A stretch of 64,000 nt of DNA from Chaetoderma sp. LZ-2023a (lineage: Eukaryota; Mollusca; Caudofoveata; Chaetodermatida; Chaetodermatidae), in assembly GCA_034401795.1 (NCBI GenBank), contig CM067363.1, forward strand, positions 32,840,470 to 32,904,469, read 5' to 3'. How positions within the stretch are numbered: the stretch's first letter is position 1; the number at the start of each line of letters is the position of its first letter. The position numbers and the translations under genes are program-made. Below are positions 1-9,704 of this stretch, piece by piece. A model generated the notes under the pieces. The model had not been told where the DNA came from. It did not search any database and saw only the letters and a program-made list of their open reading frames with translations.

Positions 1-280
1 TTCCGTTGCAAGCCTCACAAGCCTGTAGTTTCCCGACCTTATTGTCTTTTCTCGCCACTGTTTACCCATGACCCTAGAGACTTGAAGTCTGTAGCAACTT
101 CTAGAGTGTTTCCACCAATGGTGCCGATTGTCACATCCTCGGATCCACGATTGTAGGTTAAAACCTTGGTCTTCTTCACATTTGCTAATAGTCCTACTTT
201 CAATTGATTGATTCGTACTGTGCTCAAATGTATGGAATCATCAGCCACCAGCACCATCAGAGTTCTCAAAACCAACAAGT
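1..280 (-). pseudogene. Non-LTR retrotransposon RT fragment, 3' part
   Basis: Read on the minus strand, positions 278 to 39 give a peptide with KTKVLTYN followed by DFKSLGSWVNSGEKRQ. This matches the segment just C-terminal to the reverse transcriptase fingers/palm of LINE-type proteins (usual form DFKYLGSWI). The frame closes at 39, and related sequence seems to continue to base 1 in another frame, so a frameshift is likely. The element runs off the window, so size and clade cannot be fixed. A different LINE piece with the same strand sense lies at 50.8-51.3 kb and could belong to the same type. Confidence 0.6.
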
Positions 281-304
281 AGTTATTATTATGCTTCTAA
301 GACC

Positions 305-1790
305 AAGGTCATATGCTATATGTTACCTGGTGGATATGCTGTGTGTTACCTGGTGGACATGCTATGTGTTACCTGGTGGAATGCTATATGTTACCTGGTG
401 GATACACTATATGTTACCTGGTGGATACGCTATATGTTATCTGGTGAACATGCTGTGTTACCTGCTAGATATGCTATATGTTACCTGGTGGATACACTAT
501 GTTACCTGGTGGATACGCTATATGTTACCTGGTGGGCATGCTGTGTTACCTGTTTGCTATATGTTACCTGGTGGCTATATGTTATCTGGTGGCTATATGT
601 TAGCTGCTGGACATGTTATATGTTACCTAATGGACATGCTACGTGTTACGTGGTGGACATACTTTGTGTGACCTGGTGGCTAGATGTTACCTGATGGATA
701 TGCTATGTGTGACCTGGTGGACATGCTGTGTGTTACATTGGGGGGGGGGGGGGGGGGGCGGGGGGCATGATATGCGTTACCTGGTGGACATACTTTGTGT
801 TACCTGATGGACATGCTATGTGTTACCTGATGGACATGCTATGTGCGACCTGATGGACATGCTATGTGCGACCTGATGGACATGCTATGTGTGCCCTGGT
901 GGATATGCTATATGTTACCTGGTGGACATGATAGGTCCTGGTGGCCATACTTTGTGTTACCTGGTGGACATACTTTGTGTGACTTGGTAGTTAGATGTTA
1001 CCCAGTGGCTAGATGTTACCTGATGAACATGCTATGTGTTACCTGATGAACATGCTATGTGTTACCTGGTGGACATGCTATGTGTTACCTGGTGGACATA
1101 CTTTGTGTTACCTGGTGGACATACTTTGTGTGACCTGGTAGCTAGATATTACCCGGTGGCTAGATGTTACCTGATGGACATGCTATGTGTTACCTAGTGG
1201 ATAGATGTTACATGGTGGCTAGATGTTACATAGTGGACATTCTATGTGTAATTGATGAACATACTATGTGTTACCTGGTGGACATGCTATGTGTTACCTG
1301 GTGGACATACTATGTGTTACCTGGTGGACATACTTTGTGTTACCTGGTGGACATACTTTGTGTGACCTGGTAGCTAGATATTACCCAGTGGCTAGATGTT
1401 ACCTGATGGACATGCTATGTGTTACCTAGTGGATAGATGTTACATGGTGGCTAGATGTTACCTGGTGGACATTCTATGTGTGACCTGACACACATGCTAT
1501 GTGTTACCTGATGGACATGCTATGTGTTACATGGTGGACATGCTGTGTGTTATCTGGTGAACATACTGTGTGTGACCTAGTGGATAGATGTTACATGGTG
1601 GCTAGATGTTACATAGTGGCCATTCTATGTGTAATTGATGAACATACTATGTGTTACCTGGTGGACATGCTATGTGTTACCTGGTGGACATACTATGTGT
1701 TACCTGGTGGACATACTATGTGTTACCTGGTGGACATGCTATGTGTTATCTGGTGGCTGGATCTTACATGGTGGCTATATGTGTTACCTG
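305..1790. repeat. 23-bp minisatellite
   Basis: About 64 imperfect copies of a 23-bp unit of the form GTTACCTGGTGGACATGCT plus ATGT. Variation is not random: a composite block (CTAGATATTACCC, CTAGATGTTACCTGATGG, TAGTGGATAGATG) recurs near 1,140-1,260, 1,370-1,490 and, in part, 1,570-1,630, which shows that several units were duplicated together. Because 23 is not a multiple of 3, all three frames stay open for long stretches and produce false repetitive proteins (MLPGGHAMCYLVD type). A G tract of about 25 bases with one C interrupts the array at 740-765. Confidence 0.95.
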
Positions 1791-1799
1791 TGTCTTTGT

Positions 1800-2300
1800 A
1801 CAGCAGCTCCAGGAGTTCCATGTTGACCAGTCACCATGTACTGAATCAAGAACAGATGTTTCTACCTAGATAAATTTGATACGGGCGAGTGCTTGTGGAA
1901 TAAAACGTCTGTAATGTGAAGTGCGCTCGGTGTCGAAGCTAGTTATGCATTTGTTAGAGGAGCTTGGTAATGCTCATTCTTGGCCTGTCGATGTCGAAGC
2001 TAGTTATGCTTTTGTTAAACAGGAGCTTGTTATGCTTATTCTTGAAGTGATGATCCGGTTTACGAAATCCCAGCCAGAATTTTGTAGTAAAAGTTGTAGA
2101 ATTAAGAAGTCTGGTACTTATCTTAAATACAATAATGAATTCGAAGCATAAGAAAAAGTCATAATCACTAGGTTATTATCAGGAATCAAAGATCTATGAG
2201 TTAAAGTGAGACACAAATAACCAATTATAGAAGCATTAGGTAAATCTGCTAAATGGCAGTTCATATGCCACCCTTTTCAAGATTAACTTCACCATCTTTG
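1800..2300. other. Unassigned stretch with a short tandem duplication
   Basis: No recognisable gene. A segment with TCGAAGCTAGTTATGC is present twice, at 1,931-1,985 and 1,992-2,046 (period about 61 bp). The open frame over it (to about 2,151) is low-information and I do not call it a gene. Confidence 0.6.
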
Positions 2301-2312
2301 AAGTCTCATGAG

Positions 2313-2600
2313 GGCAGTCGTCAATCTATTGATACAAACGTTCTGGTGAACACTGGTTCAAGTATTTCCATAAAAAAGTGACAAATTTCATGAAAGTTTT
2401 AATGTTCAGAGATGTGACCCCATAAATATAATTATTAATTTTCAAGCTGTTTCTGCAATCGATTCTCTGATATATATCATTGGTTCAGTTAAGCGTAATC
2501 TAAAACCAGGTGGGCTCGATACGGAATTTACTTTTCATGTAACAATGGTACAATCAGCTGTAATTGGATGCACTTTCCTGATAACTCAGATACTTTTTAT
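2313..2600 (+). pseudogene. Decayed retropepsin (LTR retrotransposon protease)
   Basis: Translation from 2,331 gives DTNVLVNTGSSISI, the flap-side active-site context of retroviral-type aspartyl proteases (usual V-D-T-G-S/A), here with Asn in place of the catalytic Asp. After a stop near 2,388, positions 2,401-2,590 read through a segment with GSVKRNLKPGG and end AVIGCTFL, which fits the C-terminal beta strand/helix motif (usual IIGxDFL). The order and spacing match a Ty3/Gypsy protease of about 100 residues. No RT follows, so this is an isolated fragment. Family placement is my reading of motifs. Confidence 0.55.
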
Positions 2601-3280
2601 TGATGCAAGACCAGGTTAATTAAGGATTTACCGGTAAAGTCTCTGTGCCACTCTTGCCAATCTGGAACACATGTCCACGCATCTGTTTAGCTACGACATT
2701 ATCAACTGTCAATATTGATGCAGGTTCTGAAATGTCGGTATGCAAACTTATATGGCATGGCGCCAAATGGATATACTGCTGTACTATGACATGATGCTGA
2801 GCGTAGGCCAGGATATCGTAGGCCGTCTAAGCGAAGAAATTTGCTTAGCTCACCATTGTGTAAGTTAAATATCATATGAGGTACTTTCTTAAAATAGAAT
2901 TAGCAGATTTCACAAAACTGATTTGCTTAGGTTCCAGATTCCCCCAATTGAGCAAATATTCCTCGCCCTATTATAAGATGCATTCTGATTGGTCAGTTAT
3001 ATAACTGTAGTCATGGACACAGATGACACCTATGACATACACACTGCCTGCTAAAACAACAAAACATCAGTTTTACACTGACGGGACATTGGCAAAACTC
3101 TTAACGTTGTACATTTCCAATTGCAAATCTAGATTTGCATCACGCTCACGCCTACTGCTCCTACTGGTTGAGGTAACTGAATGACCATGCTTAGTTCCAA
3201 TAATTTGGCCAATTTTGAAATAAAGGCAAAATGAGCTATGAAGAAGAATCTACGGGTAACTATTAGTCTGCATTTTATAC
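2601..3280. other. No gene seen
   Basis: AT-rich spacer without an open frame of note, without recognised motifs and without obvious repeats of its own. It may include decayed 3' sequence of the retroelement to its left. Confidence 0.5.
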
Positions 3281-3284
3281 AAGT

Positions 3285-4480
3285 CAAATGTTACAATGAC
3301 CTTGACCTTTAACCTCAATATCAGTGTGCTTTATCATAACCAATAAGGTGATGCCATGCCGAGATATAAGAAGATATGTTGAGCTAAACCAAACACTTAA
3401 CCGTAAAAATAGTTTTATATCAAGTTCAGTGACCTTGAAGTGGGCCCTTGTGACATCATTATCATTGTGCTCAATCCCATTGATATAAAGAAGCATGTGC
3501 AAAAGTTTAGTCCCAATAGCGTGACGCCAAGCGAAGATTTAAGACAATATGTTGATCTAAAACAAAAACCTGAACGTAAAATCGAGTTTTATACCAAGTT
3601 AAAAGTGACCTTGAAGTTTGACCTTATTACATCAATATCATTGTGCTCCATCCCCTTGATAAAACGAAGCGGGTGTCCAAGTTCAGTTCCAATAAGGTGA
3701 AACAATGCTGGGATATAAGACGATATGTTGAGCTAAACCAAAAACATATCTGCAAAATAGTTTTATAACAAGGTCACACTGACCTTGAACATTGACATCA
3801 TGATCTCAATATCATTGTGGGCAATCCCAGCTGTAGAAGGAAGCATGAGTCCAAGATTAGTCCTAATAAGGTGAAGTCATGCCGAGATTTGAGACAAAAA
3901 CTAAACTGTAAAACAGAGTTTTTTACCAAGTTGAGAATGACCTTGAACTTTGAGCTCATGACATCCATATCATTATGCTTCATCTCCTTGATATATGGAA
4001 GCAGTTGGCCAAGTTTTGACCTAAGAGAGTGAAGCAATCCAGAGATATAAGACAATATGTTGAACTAAACCCAAAACTAAACCGTAAAGTATAGAGTTTT
4101 ATATCAAGTTCAGTGATCTTGAATTTGTACATCATGACATCGATATCATTATGTTCAAACCGCTTGATATAAGGAAGCAGATGTCAAACTTTAGTCCAAT
4201 AGGGTGAAGTCATGCTGAGATTTGCGACAATATGTTGATCTAAACCAAAAAAATAACCATAAAAATTCAGTCTTACACCACAGTCAGAGCTTGAAGTCTG
4301 TCCATACAGCTTTAATAGCATTATGCTCCATCCCATTGATATAAGGAAGCAGTCTCCAAGTTTAGTCCCAATAGGGGGAACCTATCCTGGAATATAAGAC
4401 AATATGTTGATCTAAACCAAAAAATTATCCGTAAAAATAGAATTTTATACCAAGTTCAGAGCGACCTTGAAGTTTGACCA
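3285..4480. repeat. Tandem repeat with a period of about 175 bp
   Basis: Seven to eight diverged units. Landmarks are GACCTTGAA near 3,300, 3,431, 3,607, 3,781, 3,940, 4,116, 4,289 and 4,463 (spacing mostly 159-176) and, in each unit, ATATGTTGAGCTAAACC and an AAGGTGAA-type phrase. Open frames in it are repeats of each other on both strands and are not genes. This style of repeat is common in bivalve and other lophotrochozoan genomes as far as I recall. Confidence 0.85.
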
Positions 4481-4798
4481 TACAGCTTTTTTATGAATAC
4501 CAACTTACCTTTGATTTTGTGTGACGAGGGAGCACAGCATGACAAAGAAACATTCTCTACTGCTTTCTGTAACGTGTCATGGTGGTCTTTAAATACTGAA
4601 ATCGAGAAACAGATTGACGCATTTCGCTTTGAACTGACAACACCTGATCAAGACAAATGAACAATAATCAAGAATGTTGTGGCTGATAAGAGTTGTAAAA
4701 TGATGTGCAGTGATTTACTCTCCAGGCAGGCAGAGGTACCAGGACATTATTTAGAATTACATTAGGATTACAATCCCACACACCCCCCCGCCCCCCCT
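4481..4798. other. Unassigned spacer with C tracts
   Basis: A short segment near 4,498-4,540 translates to LPLILCDEGAQ, faintly like the start of Pao/BEL-type peptidase domains, but the match stops at once and I do not call it. C-rich tracts lie at about 4,778-4,799, directly before the LINE fragment. Confidence 0.4.
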
Positions 4799-5500
4799 CA
4801 AGTCCTGAGATTAGGAACTGGTCATCCTGAATTCACCGACAGAATGACAGGGTCGGATGGGCAAAGTGTCACACTGGAGGAGATCAGGGTTATAAATGAC
4901 TTGGGTGTCTACATGGACAACAATCCCACCTTCCGCAAGCACGTCGAACTATCTGTAAATAAGGTCAACCAAATGCTTGGTCTAATCAGGCACTCTTTTC
5001 GTTATTTAGACAGTGAGATTTTCTCATTACTGATTAAGTCGCGTGCACGACCGTTACTGGAATATGCAAACTCTGTCTAGTGCCCACGTCAGATGAAAGA
5101 CAAATCTTATCGAAAATATACAAAGACGTGCCACTACACTGTTGCCTGGTATCACAGACTTGTCGTACCAAGACAGACTGCGCACTCTTAGATTGCCATC
5201 ACTCTCCTACAGAAGGCTACGCGGTGATATGATAGAACATATGATACCTTTAAGTATCTACATTCCAAATACAACACGGGACCATCCGGGACTGGAGTCA
5301 GAATCCTTCCAGATAACGAGAGGTCATGGGCTCAAACTACACAAATTCCAATGCAACACGTCGCTGCACCAAGACTTCTTCTGTAACAGGGCGATAAATG
5401 ACTGGATCTCCCTAAGCGAAGACGTCGTATAGACCGTGTGCTTAAACTGTTTCAAGAATCGCTTTGACAAGCTATGGTCACACCTGCTGTACAGCACAGA
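4799..5500 (+). pseudogene. LINE reverse transcriptase, C-terminal portion
   Basis: The plus strand reads LRLGTGHPEF, then INDLGVYMDNNPTFRKH, then SRARPLLEYANSV, a classic thumb/connection segment of Jockey/CR1-group LINE proteins. After a stop at 5,078 and a frameshift, 5,142-5,432 continues with ITDLSYQDRLRTLRLPS, YRRLRGDMIE and a tail with FCNRAINDWISLSEDVV. The order equals the last third of the RT protein up to its C-terminus. The 5' part is missing, as is usual for 5'-truncated insertions, and at least two disabling changes are present. Confidence 0.85.
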
Positions 5501-5932
5501 TTTCCAGAAACCTTACTAGCTATTATCTTGCCACCACACTTTTCTCACTCAGCAATCGTTTACTAAAGACATACTGTTAGTGATTGTCCTGTCAGTCTGT
5601 GCTAAGATACCAAAAAGGACCTGGCAAGTCCATTATCGCATGGTATCTTTATAATTGTAAATAAGCTTCATATTCCCTGCGTTGCGGTTTGATAGGGATT
5701 GTCCTATCATTCCACGCCAAGAACACGCAATAACTTTTGTTAGCGTAAAAGAGCCTGTACCTATTGTAAAGAACCTCGCACTGTGTCCAGAATGTCTCTG
5801 TACATAGCGAATCAAACTACGTTGACCAATCACCAGACATGGTAGAAATCGTTTCAACCAGCTCAGTTTTCCACCCCATCTCTCCATAATATAGATAGTG
5901 TGGATCCCTCGATACAACCCTAAAAAACAATT
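5501..5932. other. Spacer after LINE fragment
   Basis: Probably includes the LINE 3' untranslated tail. No gene is supported. The minus-strand open frame at 5,633-5,917 has no recognisable motif. Confidence 0.4.
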
Positions 5933-6117
5933 ATGACTGAGAGAAAAAGAGAACGGAAGCTGTTTATTTTATACTGGCCTGCCAGCATCTTATAATCCAT
6001 GCATGGTTGGTACTCAAACAAAAACTATGAATGAGAGAAGACAGATCTGAAACTGTTTATTTTATATTGGCCTGTCGGCATCTTATAACCCATGCAGTGG
6101 TGCTACTCAAAGAAACA
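5933..6117. repeat. Tandem duplication of about 92 bp
   Basis: Two diverged copies, 5,933-6,026 and 6,027-6,117, each with CTGTTTATTTTATA, TGGCCTG and CATCTTATAA. No coding content. Confidence 0.8.
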
Positions 6118-7240
6118 AGAGGCCCAAGGGCCTGTGACGATCACCTGGCCCATTAACATTTGAACCACTTGCATTTAAATAGACATGGATAATTTTCGGA
6201 AAATCCAAGAACGCCACCAAAAAATAGACCAATCCAGATTCTCATTTGGCATTTTGAAGCATACCGTCATAGAATCGTTCGATCCAAGTTTTGCTGAAAT
6301 CGGGCAGTTGATTAAGGAGTACAATTTTTAAATGGTTCCGGATAATTTTCAGAAGATGACCACCACCACATCGGCTGATCAAAATTCGGAATATAATTTT
6401 TAGAGGCTACCACTATAGGATCCTTCCAGCTAAATTTGGTTTAAATTGCCCAAGAGGTTAATGAGGAATAGTGTCTTAAACGAATTCCTATTTTCCGTCA
6501 GTCAGAAATTCCGAATACAGGTTCTGAAGTGTACCAGACTAGGGTCCGTCCACTTGAGTTTGTTTTAAATCGGCCAAGCGATTAGTGAGGAGTAGCCTTG
6601 TAAATGATTTCCAAAAATTTTCCAAGATGGCCACTGAATAAATTGCCCAATCAAAATTATGTATACATGTTCTGAATCCTATCACCATAGGGTCCTTAAA
6701 TTGCCCAAGCAGTTAATGATCGAGTAGCCTTTTAAGCGATTTCCAGCCATTGCTCGGAAAATTTAAGCTGGCATCGAACAAAGTGACCAATCAAAATTCT
6801 GCATGCAAACTCTGAAGCACACGCCCTTAGGGTCCTTCCAGCCATGTTTGCTTGAAATCGTTCAAGCGGTTAATGAGTAATAGTCTTTTAACTGATTTCC
6901 AAAATTTTCATAAAATCCTAAATGGCCGGCGGAAAAATTGACCAATCAAGATTCTCTATGCAATTTCTGAAACCTACCAGCCTAGTGTCCTTCCAGCCAA
7001 GTCTGGTTGAAATTGTCCAAGCAGTGGATGAGGAGTGGCGTTTTAAACTATTTCCCGTCAATTTTCTGAAAATTCAAGATAGCCGTCGAAAAAACTGGCC
7101 AAACTAAATTCTGTATACAGGTTCTGAAGCATACTAGACTAGGGTCCTTCCCACTCAGTTTGATCGAAATCGGCCCTGTGGTTAATGAGGGGTAGGCCTT
7201 TAACCGAGTTCCAGAAATTTTTAGAAAATCCAAGATGGCC
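6118..7240. repeat. Dispersed-type tandem repeat, 140-155 bp period
   Basis: Diverged units containing AAGATGGCCGCC-like phrases near 6,215, 6,355, 6,632, 6,770, 6,920, 7,078 and 7,233, plus GACCAATCAAAATTCT and GGGTCCTTCCAGCC. The left end opens with AGAGGCCCAAGGGCCTG, a phrase I associate with molluscan repeats. The retroelement frame on the minus strand runs into this repeat at about 7,235, which marks a junction. Confidence 0.8.
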
Positions 7241-8001
7241 GCCGTTACCCGACCTACTTGGGCTTCCTTCCCATGAGCTCTCAACATTGAGGCTTGAATC
7301 GGTTCTCCATTAATTGTCAGACACAGTCTAGTCAGATCAATGGTGGCCTTGTGTGCCTTCAAGAAATCCAGGCCTAATATAATCAGATCATTAATATTGG
7401 CAAGAAGTACTGGCCAGTTGAACATCATAGAGGCTAATGCAATTGTGACTGGCTCAACACTTTCCGCAGGGATAACATTGTCTCTACCTGCACCTTTCAA
7501 TGTAATAGACTCCAACCTCTTTAAAGGGTAAGGTAATTTATTTGCAAAGAAATTGCCAATTACTGTCACTTGTGCCGCAGTGTCCACCACTGCATCAACG
7601 GAAACACCATTTACTTTAATGGGAATGACCCTTACTATGTCTATCGCACGTTGATAGTGTTGGCAAATGCGGTCTACCGCGAGTTCATCATCGGCTGTCC
7701 TTAAATAGACAAAACCATCGCCTCGTTTCTCGGTAAGGTCGCACGTTCCGGCCCAGATATAGAAAACGATCCGGTGAAATTTCTGAACGGCGCAGGCTAT
7801 TCTCGACTGCAGAATATTAACCAAGTCTTGTGTAGTACCACCGCTTTTACACCAATACTCAACAAACCCAGTTTGATCAGCTCTTTTCAAAATGAAACCT
7901 TTACTTGTACCCAACAAAATTGCTTTGTGGGTAAAGGACTGATCCAACGAAAACTGGGTGCGAGCCAAAAACTCCTCAGATTTAACTTGAAAAGAAGGCA
8001 T
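7048..8001 (-). pseudogene. LTR-element protein: SGNH-like region plus retropepsin
   Basis: A 317-codon minus-strand frame. Residues about 25-110 contain ILLGTSKGF, then KSGGTTQDL, then IWAGTCDLT; the order and spacing resemble blocks I, II and III of SGNH/GDSL hydrolases, but GDS is GTS and GxND is GTCD, so if it is that fold it is not catalytic. Residues about 135-230 are a clear aspartyl protease: VDAVVDTAAQVTVIG (DTA in place of DTG) and ILGLDFLKAHKATIDL. The last 60 or so residues read through the neighbouring tandem repeat, so the protein is truncated there. A 5' LTR and primer site lie upstream at the expected side. The RT and integrase are absent. Confidence 0.7.
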
Positions 8002-8781
8002 AAGCTGAGTATTGTTTCAACGGAGTAACTAGCAATGTGATTATGAACATTTTGAATTAATAATAACAAGAAAAACCCAAAACAAATAGTGTTCAGCGTA
8101 ATTAGTAAACCTAATATTACAATTGAAACATATTTGCTAATTAGAAGGGAGATTACCCTCTAATGTTCAAAAAGTTAATAATAATGATAACAATAACAAC
8201 AACAGTGATTTATATCACTACTTTATTTCAAATAATTCTGAAATAAACAAAGAAATTGAACTGTAATTAACATATAAAGAAATATCCAAAAACCGACGGT
8301 TAAATTACAGCTCAGAATCGCGTACCTATGACACTGAAGACAACTAACAATAACAATCCAGAAACTATAGGGTTGTCATTCCACGGAATACTGAACTGAC
8401 ATAGATGATAGAAACTAAGCACGAAAATATACCTCAAATGTTCAATTCATTACAGTTCAAATAAATAACATTGAATCTTGAATTTATGACGTATATGACG
8501 TATGTATGTAAGGTATATTAATCTATATACCCGACATGTGCATGCTATAGTATAAATAAATAATATATATTTAACTATAACTCACCTATCATCTGTGATT
8601 GTTAAATCCTACAAAAATAACTATCAAATAATCAAAATGGCGGCCAGAGTCTGTAAAATTGACGTTCGGGCAGGACTAGAGTAGTCTTTATATTTCCGAG
8701 AATTCTATCTTTTTTAACAGCAAAATCGTGAGTAGAATTTAGAAAAAACTAATAACAATTTTTAATTTAGGGCCCAAAGTA
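8002..8781 (-). other. AT-rich leader between primer site and protease frame
   Basis: This is where gag would be expected on the minus strand, but I see no gag-like protein. The sequence is AT-rich with many short ATAATAAC-type runs. It may be a gag remnant decayed past recognition or an untranslated leader. Confidence 0.4.
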
Positions 8782-8793
8782 CTCCTGACACCA
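8782..8793 (-). promoter_or_regulatory. Candidate primer binding site
   Basis: On the minus strand the bases two nucleotides after the LTR end read TGGTGTCAGGAG, the complement of a tRNA 3' end with CCA. This is a usual primer-site form for LTR retrotransposons. The tRNA identity (Leu- or Ser-like) is not certain. Confidence 0.65.
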
Positions 8794-8795
8794 TT

Positions 8796-9131
8796 TGTAG
8801 TAACTTAACTACGTATAAAAGGTTACTCACCCAACAGAGGTCTTGAATCGGCCAGTGGAACAAGCGGCAGATGTGCACGGTTCAGGTTCCAAGGTACGAC
8901 TGCCGGGCGTCCGTAGAAACGGCGGGAATCAGCCAGCCCGGCAGCCGCGAAACACGAACCGCGGAATTGCGGGATACCGCCAGCGCCACATTACTATACA
9001 CGCCATTGATAAACGCGGACGTATATTTATGCCTCACAACGCACGCACGCCCTCTGGGAAGATAACTCTTCGCGGCGCGCCCCATTGTTTTCAAGGCTTG
9101 TTTAAGCATTAGCCGCCCATGCGTTATTACA
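8796..9131 (-). mobile_element. LTR of the minus-strand retroelement (about 336 bp)
   Basis: The boundaries come from matching ends. On the plus strand the segment starts TGTAGTAAC and ends GTTATTACA, so it has 9-bp imperfect inverted ends of the TG...CA type. The primer site lies 2 bp beyond the inner end. On the minus strand a CATAAATATACG box lies near 9,019-9,032. No second LTR copy is visible, so the element is one-ended. The (ATG)n microsatellite abuts the outer end. Confidence 0.65.
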
Positions 9132-9160
9132 TGATGATGATGATGATGATGATGATGATG
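9131..9160. repeat. (ATG)10 microsatellite
   Basis: Ten perfect ATG triplets directly at the outer LTR edge. The poly-His run it creates in a minus-strand frame is an artefact. Confidence 0.95.
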
Positions 9161-9394
9161 GCGGTGATTTAAACAGGTAGATAATGATTGTCCCAGCAAG
9201 AAGAGAAATGATCTGCAGATATTTTCGCTACAGACATAGGTAGGCTAGGGGTTTAGACATTATTTAAACAGGCAGCCATTGGTTGTCCAACCAATGGGAA
9301 AAACAGATTTTCTGTAATTAGCATTTTTGAGACCTTGATGTACTATTAAATAAACGTTACCCCATCTCTATCATCAAACTTCTGAATGACTTAC
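9161..9394. other. Spacer with a perfect 22-bp palindrome
   Basis: At 9,276-9,297 CCATTGGTTG is followed by TC and CAACCAATGG (10-bp stem; it contains inverted CCAAT boxes). The phrase TTTAAACAGG occurs twice nearby. If the coiled-coil exon to the right is real, this is the start of its downstream intron on the minus strand. Confidence 0.5.
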
Positions 9395-9704
9395 CCCTTT
9401 TCAGTTGAGTGAGTTGATCATCTAATAATGTCCGTCTCTGTTTCTCATATGATATGCCATTCTGGAATGAATGGAATCGAGCCTCTATCAGCGTTCGTTT
9501 TTCTGTCTCCTGAGTCAAACTCATCTGGAGTTGAAGCTGGGATGCTTCTAATAATGCTAACTTTTCCTCTAATGTGACTCGCCTTTTCTTCTCCTTATCT
9601 AGGTCACTGCGAGATTCCAGCACAACCAAGTTCAGAATAGATTGGAAAGACTGCAAGGCGTTTAGTTTCTCTTCAAGTTTCATGAATGCGTCTTCACTAA
9701 GCAC
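9395..9704 (-). CDS. Exon-like coiled-coil segment
   Basis: The minus strand is open across the whole segment and both edges look like splice sites: upstream ATTGTCCAG then GTGCTTAG (acceptor), downstream AAAAGGG then GTAAGTCATT (strong donor at 9,394). The 103 codons are almost pure heptad coiled coil, rich in Leu, Glu, Lys and Arg (for example RRVTLEEKLALLEASQLQLQ). It reads in phase 0. With the zinc-finger segment at 12.5-12.8 kb, also on the minus strand, it could be one gene with the minisatellite in the intron. I do not recognise the protein family. Low complexity means that function cannot be inferred. Confidence 0.5.

Noticed and set aside
305-1873. Series of long plus-strand frames with MLPGGHAMCYLVD-like repeats
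   Set aside because: They are translations of the 23-bp minisatellite; with a period that is not a multiple of 3 all frames stay open. No start, domain or codon signal.
4498-4640. Pao/BEL peptidase fragment
   Set aside because: Only about ten residues (LPLILCDEGAQ) resemble it and the continuation does not.
8882-9199. Minus-strand protein with a run of His residues
   Set aside because: The His run is the (ATG)10 microsatellite and the rest is LTR sequence.
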